From Planctomycetaceae bacterium (GTDB taxonomy: Bacteria; Planctomycetota; Planctomycetia; Pirellulales; Pirellulaceae): a stretch of DNA of 10,123 nt. Where the stretch lies: contig DMPQ01000366.1 in assembly GCA_003455945.1 (NCBI GenBank), positions 1 through 10,123 on the forward strand. Reading direction: 5' to 3'. Positions 7,631-10,123 of this stretch are shown here, piece after piece (position 1 is the stretch's first letter; every line of letters starts with the position of its first letter). A program made the position numbers and the translations under genes. The notes below the pieces were generated by a model that saw only the letters and a list, made by a program, of their open reading frames with translations, searched no databases and was not told where the DNA came from.

Positions 7631-8968
7631 TCAATCGGTCGCGGAACGGTTCTCGGCCGAGGCGATCTTGACGAGGCGCTCGCGTCGATCGCCGCCGTTG
7701 CCGACGCCGATCCGCAGGAAGATCTCGCCGCCGCAGATCGCCGGGCTGGCATAGGCATCGTTCCCCAAGGCGTTCCGCGCCAACAGGCGGAACCCCTTGG
7801 GATCGGCGGCGAAGACGATCGTCTGACCTTCCAGGTTCGGCACGTAGATCCGTCCGTCGCAGTGAACCGGCGAAGCGCTGAACGAACCGCCGAGTCGCTC
7901 GCGCCAGACGACCTGACCGTCGGCGTTCGACCAGCACATCGCGACGCCGTCGTCCGTCACGCCGTACAGATGATCGCCGGCGACGATCAGACTCGGCTCG
8001 TACAGTTTCGTCCGCTCGGACCAGACCTTCTCTCCCGAACCGTCTCCCTTCACGCAAAGCGTCTCGCGCTGCGGATAACCTCCCGACGCGAAGACATGCG
8101 TGCCGTCGGTCACCGGCGTTCCGCAGGTCCCTTCGGCCGTGCCGTCGCACGACCAGAGCTCCTTGCCGGTCGCGGGATCGTACGCCGTGACCGTATGACA
8201 ACCGCAGATCACCAGCTGATCGCGCCCCGCGATCTCGGCAATCAGCGGAGACGAGTAGCTGCTGAGTGCGGGGCGCGACGTCCGCCAGACGATCTCGCCG
8301 CTGGCGCGATCCAGTCCGGCCAGATAGCCCCCTCCCTGATTGTCGGCCGCAACGATGATCAGCGAGCGATACGGAATCGGCGACGGAGCGAAACCGAACT
8401 TCGACGAGAACGGACCGATGTCGCGCTGCCAGATCGTGTTGCCGTCGAGGTCGAGCGCCGTGACCCAGACGTGATCGTCGTTCAGGAACGACGCGAACAG
8501 ACTCCCTTCGGCAAAGGCGACGGTGCTGTTGGCGCGAGTCGCCTTGCGATGGATCTGTCCGTCATCGGGGAGCCCGCCGGTATGGACCGTCGTCTCCCAG
8601 AGTCGTTCGCCGGTCGCACGGTCATAGGCCAGAACCGCCTGTCGCGACTCCGTTTCGATCGCCGTCGCCAGATAGACGCGTTCACCGACGACGGTCGGCG
8701 ACGAGTGCCCTCGTCCCGGCACGTCAGACTGCCAGGCGACGTTGGTCGAGTCGTTCCATTCGGTCGCCGCAGGCTGCGAGGGGGCATGGCCGTCCCCTCG
8801 CGGACCTCGCCAGAACGGCCAGTCGGTTTCGGCAAACGAGAGCGGCTCGGCCGACGCGACGTCGGACCCCTCGCCCGAGATCTCGGATATCTCGTGACGT
8901 TTCGGACCGAAACATCCCGACAGGCAACCGACGAGCAACGGCAGAACGAACCACCGACAAGCGGCCAT
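7631..8968 (-). CDS. PQQ-like beta-propeller repeat lipoprotein
   Basis: A 445-residue outer-surface or periplasmic beta-propeller protein. Residues 1-19 form a lipoprotein signal peptide with two overlapping candidate lipoboxes, Leu12-Val-Gly-Cys15 and Leu16-Ser-Gly-Cys19. WPFWRGPRGDG (50-60) is the opening signature of the large planctomycete PQQ-like propeller family. At least five W-motif blades are visible: AYDRATGERLWE (114), ALDLDGNTIWQ (171), GLDRASGEIVWR (218), AYDPATGKELWS (262) and CWSNADGQVVWR (345). I see no sign that it binds PQQ or is a dehydrogenase; many relatives are structural, with a BamB-like fold. The ATG at 8968 has GGAG 8 nt upstream. It lies between the MFS gene (114-nt gap) and the SMP-30 gene (83-nt gap), all on the minus strand. 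Confidence 0.9.
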   Translation of the reverse strand: MAACRWFVLPLLVGCLSGCFGPKRHEISEISGEGSDVASAEPLSFAETDWPFWRGPRGDGHAPSQPAATEWNDSTNVAWQSDVPGRGHSSPTVVGERVYLATAIETESRQAVLAYDRATGERLWETTVHTGGLPDDGQIHRKATRANSTVAFAEGSLFASFLNDDHVWVTALDLDGNTIWQRDIGPFSSKFGFAPSPIPYRSLIIVAADNQGGGYLAGLDRASGEIVWRTSRPALSSYSSPLIAEIAGRDQLVICGCHTVTAYDPATGKELWSCDGTAEGTCGTPVTDGTHVFASGGYPQRETLCVKGDGSGEKVWSERTKLYEPSLIVAGDHLYGVTDDGVAMCWSNADGQVVWRERLGGSFSASPVHCDGRIYVPNLEGQTIVFAADPKGFRLLARNALGNDAYASPAICGGEIFLRIGVGNGGDRRERLVKIASAENRSATD

Positions 8969-9082
8969 CGACCCGACTCCGAAGCGAAAGACGAACCGAT
9001 CGCGGCGTGCGACCGTCCGCTCAGGATATCGGCCCGCGAAGGCGGTCGATAGCGAAGCGACGAACGCCGATCGGCCGCGCGA

Positions 9083-10123
9083 TCAGGTCGTCTCGGCGAT
9101 CGGCGGGGCGTCCTGCGAATCGGTCGCGACCGTTTCGGACCCGATCGGTCGCCGCGGATCGATCCCCCACCAGCAGATCGCGGCGACCAGATAGACCGCG
9201 GCATAGCTGATGAAGACGGCGTCGTAGCCCGACATCTCGGAGGCGAGACGGACCGCCGGATCGAGGCGGTCGACCGCGATCGCCTGTTCCGCCGCGGTCG
9301 ATGCGATCGACCGCTGCACGATCGTTCCGGTCAGCCAGGACGCCAGCGAAGCGCCGGCCGTTCCGGCGGTATTCATGCAGGCGGCGATGACTCCGGCGTG
9401 TCGCCCGCCCAGGTCTTGGCAGCTCGCCCAAGCCGCTCCGAGCGTCAGGTCGACTCCGAACCCGGCGAGGGAGACGAACAGACAGAAGCGATGGACATCA
9501 TCGGTCGTTCGCGCTCCGAACCAGCAGCCGGCACACAGGAGCATCGCGGCCGTTCCGATCAGACGCCGAGCGCTGATCCGGTCGCCGGTCAGACGCTGCG
9601 CTGCGCCGACCGCGTAGCCGCCGAGCACGCACCCGATCGCTCCGACCCAGAGCGGAGCTCCCTTGTAGACCGCTCCCCAGATCGCCGTCTCGGGGACCTC
9701 GAAGCGTCGATCGAAGTAGGCGGGGAAGTAGCTGATGTCGAAGATCCAGCCGTAGGTGACCAGCGAATACATCAGACACAGAGACCACAGGCTGCGGCTG
9801 CGGAACATCGCTCCCCAGGGAATCGGTTCGGCGCGATCGGTCGCTTCGCCTCGCCGCCCGATCAACCGACGCTCGGCATCGTTGCAACTCGGGTGGTCGT
9901 CGGGGCGATCGCGAAAGACGGTCGCGAAGATCAGGCACCAACCGATGCCGATCACCCCGAACAGCAGGAATGCCCCTCGCCAGTTGACCAGACCGGGCCA
10001 CGATCCGGTGCCGCTGACCAGCAGCATCCAGACCAGCGGCGTCAGCCCTCCGGCGATCCGTCCCGACATCCACAGGTACCCCTGCACCCGTTCCCAATCG
10101 CTGCGCGGGAACCAGTCATGGAT
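9083..10123 (-). CDS. MFS transporter, probable ACS (anion:cation symporter) type, N-terminus off the right edge
   Basis: The frame is open to the right edge, giving 346 visible residues. A full MFS protein has about 420-450, so roughly the first three membrane helices are missing. A GTG at 10087 is not taken as the start because the 12 upstream codons already read as family sequence (HDWFPRSDWERVQGYLWMSGR, the WFP...ER...G motif after helix 3). Other ACS-like signatures are WRGAFLLFGVIGIGW followed by FRDRPDDHPSCNDAE before the central loop, and AGVIAACMNTAGTAGASLASWLTG in the C-terminal half. Several hydrophobic segments are evident and the tail is hydrophilic. ACS members often import sugar acids or other organic anions, so pairing with the downstream lactonase-like gene is suggestive. 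The substrate is not determined by anything visible. Confidence 0.87.
   Translation of the reverse strand: MHDWFPRSDWERVQGYLWMSGRIAGGLTPLVWMLLVSGTGSWPGLVNWRGAFLLFGVIGIGWCLIFATVFRDRPDDHPSCNDAERRLIGRRGEATDRAEPIPWGAMFRSRSLWSLCLMYSLVTYGWIFDISYFPAYFDRRFEVPETAIWGAVYKGAPLWVGAIGCVLGGYAVGAAQRLTGDRISARRLIGTAAMLLCAGCWFGARTTDDVHRFCLFVSLAGFGVDLTLGAAWASCQDLGGRHAGVIAACMNTAGTAGASLASWLTGTIVQRSIASTAAEQAIAVDRLDPAVRLASEMSGYDAVFISYAAVYLVAAICWWGIDPRRPIGSETVATDSQDAPPIAETT

Noticed and set aside
6435..9052. Plus-strand open frames of 439 and 396 codons (6435-7754 and 7862-9052).
   Set aside because: Both are antisense to the clear SMP-30 and PQQ-like genes, are Arg/Asp/Ser-rich and show no recognisable domain.
9069..9084. 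Small inverted repeat GATCG/CGATC overlapping the MFS stop codon.
   Set aside because: A 5-bp stem with no T-tract, made from a word (GATCG) that is common throughout this half of the window; not enough for a terminator call.

Overview
The window reads as two unrelated bacterial genomes joined head to tail. Positions 1 to about 5170 have very high GC, strong G/C third-codon preference and gene families typical of Xanthomonadaceae (Lysobacter/Luteimonas/Stenotrophomonas-like gammaproteobacteria). From about 5200 to the end, codon choice is more relaxed, TCG/CGA/GATCG-rich words are common, and the gene content is typical of Planctomycetota: a PQQ-like propeller lipoprotein with the WPxWRGPxGDG signature, an exported SMP-30-type lactonase, and a proline-rich single-membrane-pass protein. 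These taxon assignments come from family recognition and composition; no search was run.

Proteobacterial half: hemB (5-aminolevulinate dehydratase, minus strand, running off the left edge) is divergent from a small lipoprotein gene (1024-1434). Next come a secreted S9/DPP IV-like serine peptidase (1533-3866), a second small lipoprotein (3972-4292), a YqhA/UPF0114 membrane protein (4423-4953) and the first alpha repeat of a YrbG-type calcium/sodium antiporter (from 4967). These look like ordinary housekeeping and envelope genes in separate short transcription units. Only the YqhA-like and antiporter genes are close enough (13 nt) to suggest co-transcription.

Junction: the antiporter frame stays open across the join. 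It encodes the N-terminal alpha-1 repeat of one organism, then a tail that looks like the part following the alpha-2 repeat of another organism's antiporter. The seam lies at or just after the conserved GNVVGSNIFN motif (nt 5171-5200), which occurs in both repeats. The 201-residue product is much shorter than the usual 320 or more and lacks a complete second repeat. An assembly chimera at a conserved motif is the most economical explanation.

Planctomycete-like half: a perfect hairpin with a T-rich tract on the minus strand (5610-5643) separates the antiporter tail from four minus-strand genes. Read 5' to 3' on that strand they are an ACS-like MFS transporter (N-terminus off the right edge), a PQQ-like beta-propeller lipoprotein, an exported SMP-30/gluconolactonase-like protein, and a single-pass membrane protein with a cysteine cluster and coiled coil. 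The first three could be co-transcribed and could handle a sugar acid or lactone, which is inference. The fourth has its own candidate promoter. No rRNA, tRNA, CRISPR array, insertion sequence or phage gene was seen, no intergenic stretch exceeds about 165 bases, and I found no convincing undescribed system.
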